This document shows, piece by piece, positions 5,857 through 6,697 of a DNA stretch of 6,697 nt. The DNA is from Akkermansia muciniphila (GTDB lineage: Bacteria; Pseudomonadota; Gammaproteobacteria; Burkholderiales; Burkholderiaceae_C). A program made the position numbers and the translations under genes. Location of the stretch: NCBI GenBank assembly GCA_943327015.2, contig CALPVM020000135.1, positions 1-6,697 on the forward strand, written 5' to 3'. The first letter of the stretch is position 1; each line of letters starts with the position of its first letter. Under the pieces are notes generated by a model. The model was not told the origin of the DNA. It saw nothing but the letters and a program-made list of their open reading frames with translations, and searched no databases.

Positions 5857-6697
5857 ATGACTATCAAAATTGGTATTAACGGTTTTGGCCGTATCGGGCG
5901 CATGGTGTTTCGTGCTGCCGTGCAAAATTTTTCTGACATCGAAGTCGTTGCCATCAACGACCTGCTAGAGCCTGAGTATCTGGCCTACATGTTGCAGTTT
6001 GACTCGGTGCATGGCCGCTTTAAAGGCGAAATTGCCGTAGAAGGCAATAACCTGATTGTGAACGGCAAAAAAATTCGCCTGACCGCTGTTAAAGACCCCG
6101 CAGAACTCAAATGGGACGAAGTCGGTGCCGACGTGGTGGTGGAATCTACGGGTCTGTTTTTAACCAAAGAAACCGCACAAAAACACATTACCGCTGGCGC
6201 TAAAAAAGTGATTATGTCGGCCCCTTCCAAAGACGACACCCCCATGTTTGTGTTTGGCGTCAACGACAACACCTACAAGGGCGAAGCCATTATCTCTAAC
6301 GCATCTTGCACCACCAACTGCTTGGCACCCGTAGCTAAAGTACTACATGACAACTTTGGTATCAAGCGCGGCCTGATGACCACTGTGCACGCTGCCACAG
6401 CCACCCAAAAAACTGTCGATAGCCCCAGCAATAAAGACTGGCGCGGTGGACGCGGTATTTTAGAAAACATCATCCCCTCCAGCACCGGTGCTGCCAAAGC
6501 AGTGGGCGTGGTGATTCCAGAACTCAACAAAAAGCTCACCGGCATGTCGTTCCGCGTACCTACCAGCGATGTGTCCGTCGTAGACCTAACCTGTGAGCTC
6601 AGCAAAGAAACCAGCTACGCCGACATTTGCGCCGCCATGAAAGCCGCTTCCACTGGCGCCATGAAAGGCGTTTTGGGCTACACCGAAGCCAAGGTAG
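5857..6697 (+). CDS. gap: Glyceraldehyde-3-phosphate dehydrogenase, type I (3' end outside window)
   Basis: This enzyme oxidises and phosphorylates glyceraldehyde 3-phosphate to 1,3-bisphosphoglycerate in glycolysis and runs in reverse in gluconeogenesis or the Calvin cycle. The frame runs open to the window end: 280 codons are visible, about 50 short of the usual 330-336. The N-terminus reads MTIKIGINGFGRIGRMVFRA, the Rossmann nucleotide-binding motif. Asp35 in AINDL is the acidic residue that favours NAD over NADP. The catalytic motif SNASCTTNC contains Cys151, and His178 in TTVHAATATQKTVD completes the dyad. DWRGGRG (about 194-200), IIPSSTGAAKAVG (205-217) and FRVPTSDVSVVDLT (232-245) are the phosphate-binding and C-terminal domain signatures. 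Closest in wording to GapA-type enzymes, here following tkt as in many betaproteobacteria. Two small departures from the pattern I expect are VDSPS (usually VDGPS) and DLTCEL (usually DLTVEL); neither touches the catalytic site. Confidence 0.98.
   Translation, partial: MTIKIGINGFGRIGRMVFRAAVQNFSDIEVVAINDLLEPEYLAYMLQFDSVHGRFKGEIAVEGNNLIVNGKKIRLTAVKDPAELKWDEVGADVVVESTGLFLTKETAQKHITAGAKKVIMSAPSKDDTPMFVFGVNDNTYKGEAIISNASCTTNCLAPVAKVLHDNFGIKRGLMTTVHAATATQKTVDSPSNKDWRGGRGILENIIPSSTGAAKAVGVVIPELNKKLTGMSFRVPTSDVSVVDLTCELSKETSYADICAAMKAASTGAMKGVLGYTEAKV

Noticed and set aside
5985..6605. Two - strand open frames (95 and 110 codons) over the right end.
   Set aside because: Both are antisense to gap, whose + strand frame from 5857 to the window end carries all the catalytic motifs.

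Overview
The window looks like chromosome from a betaproteobacterium, most likely of the order Burkholderiales and close to Comamonadaceae. This rests on the wording of the transketolase (the GSADLTGSNLTN segment followed by an inserted loop and then GGRHINYGVREFGM), the tkt-gap gene order, and the style of the SpeD and Old Yellow Enzyme homologues. The taxon is an inference from remembered family patterns, not from a search. The sequence is densely coding: the longest gap between genes is 159 bases and no gene-free stretch exceeds 300 bases. No tRNA, rRNA, CRISPR array, insertion sequence or attachment site was found.

Left part (1-2007). The 3' end of an AraC-family regulator gene enters from the left on the + strand. 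It runs tail-to-tail into a two-gene unit on the - strand, overlapping its last gene by 28 bases. Read in the direction of transcription, the unit encodes a secreted, cysteine-containing periplasmic protein (start at 2007) and then, 3 bases after its stop codon, a four-helix inner-membrane protein with a large periplasmic domain. I recognise neither family. This part looks richer in A+T than the right half.

Middle (2055-3578). Two - strand metabolic genes lie 12 bases apart: an Old Yellow Enzyme-type NAD(P)H:flavin oxidoreductase (XenA/YqjM-like), followed by a short pyruvoyl-dependent S-adenosylmethionine decarboxylase homologue (SpeD). They probably share a transcript. The unknown pair lies only 47 bases downstream with no clear terminator between, so read-through is possible.

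Right part (3738-6697). A 159-base divergent intergenic region, carrying an 8-base inverted repeat, separates the oxidoreductase from a + strand central-carbon operon: tkt (transketolase, complete) and gap (glyceraldehyde-3-phosphate dehydrogenase, cut by the window end). The two enzymes meet at glyceraldehyde 3-phosphate, linking the pentose phosphate pathway (or Calvin cycle, if present) to glycolysis and gluconeogenesis.

I do not see a clear new defence or mobile system. The best candidates for something undescribed are the unknown periplasmic/membrane protein pair and the substrate of the isolated SpeD homologue.
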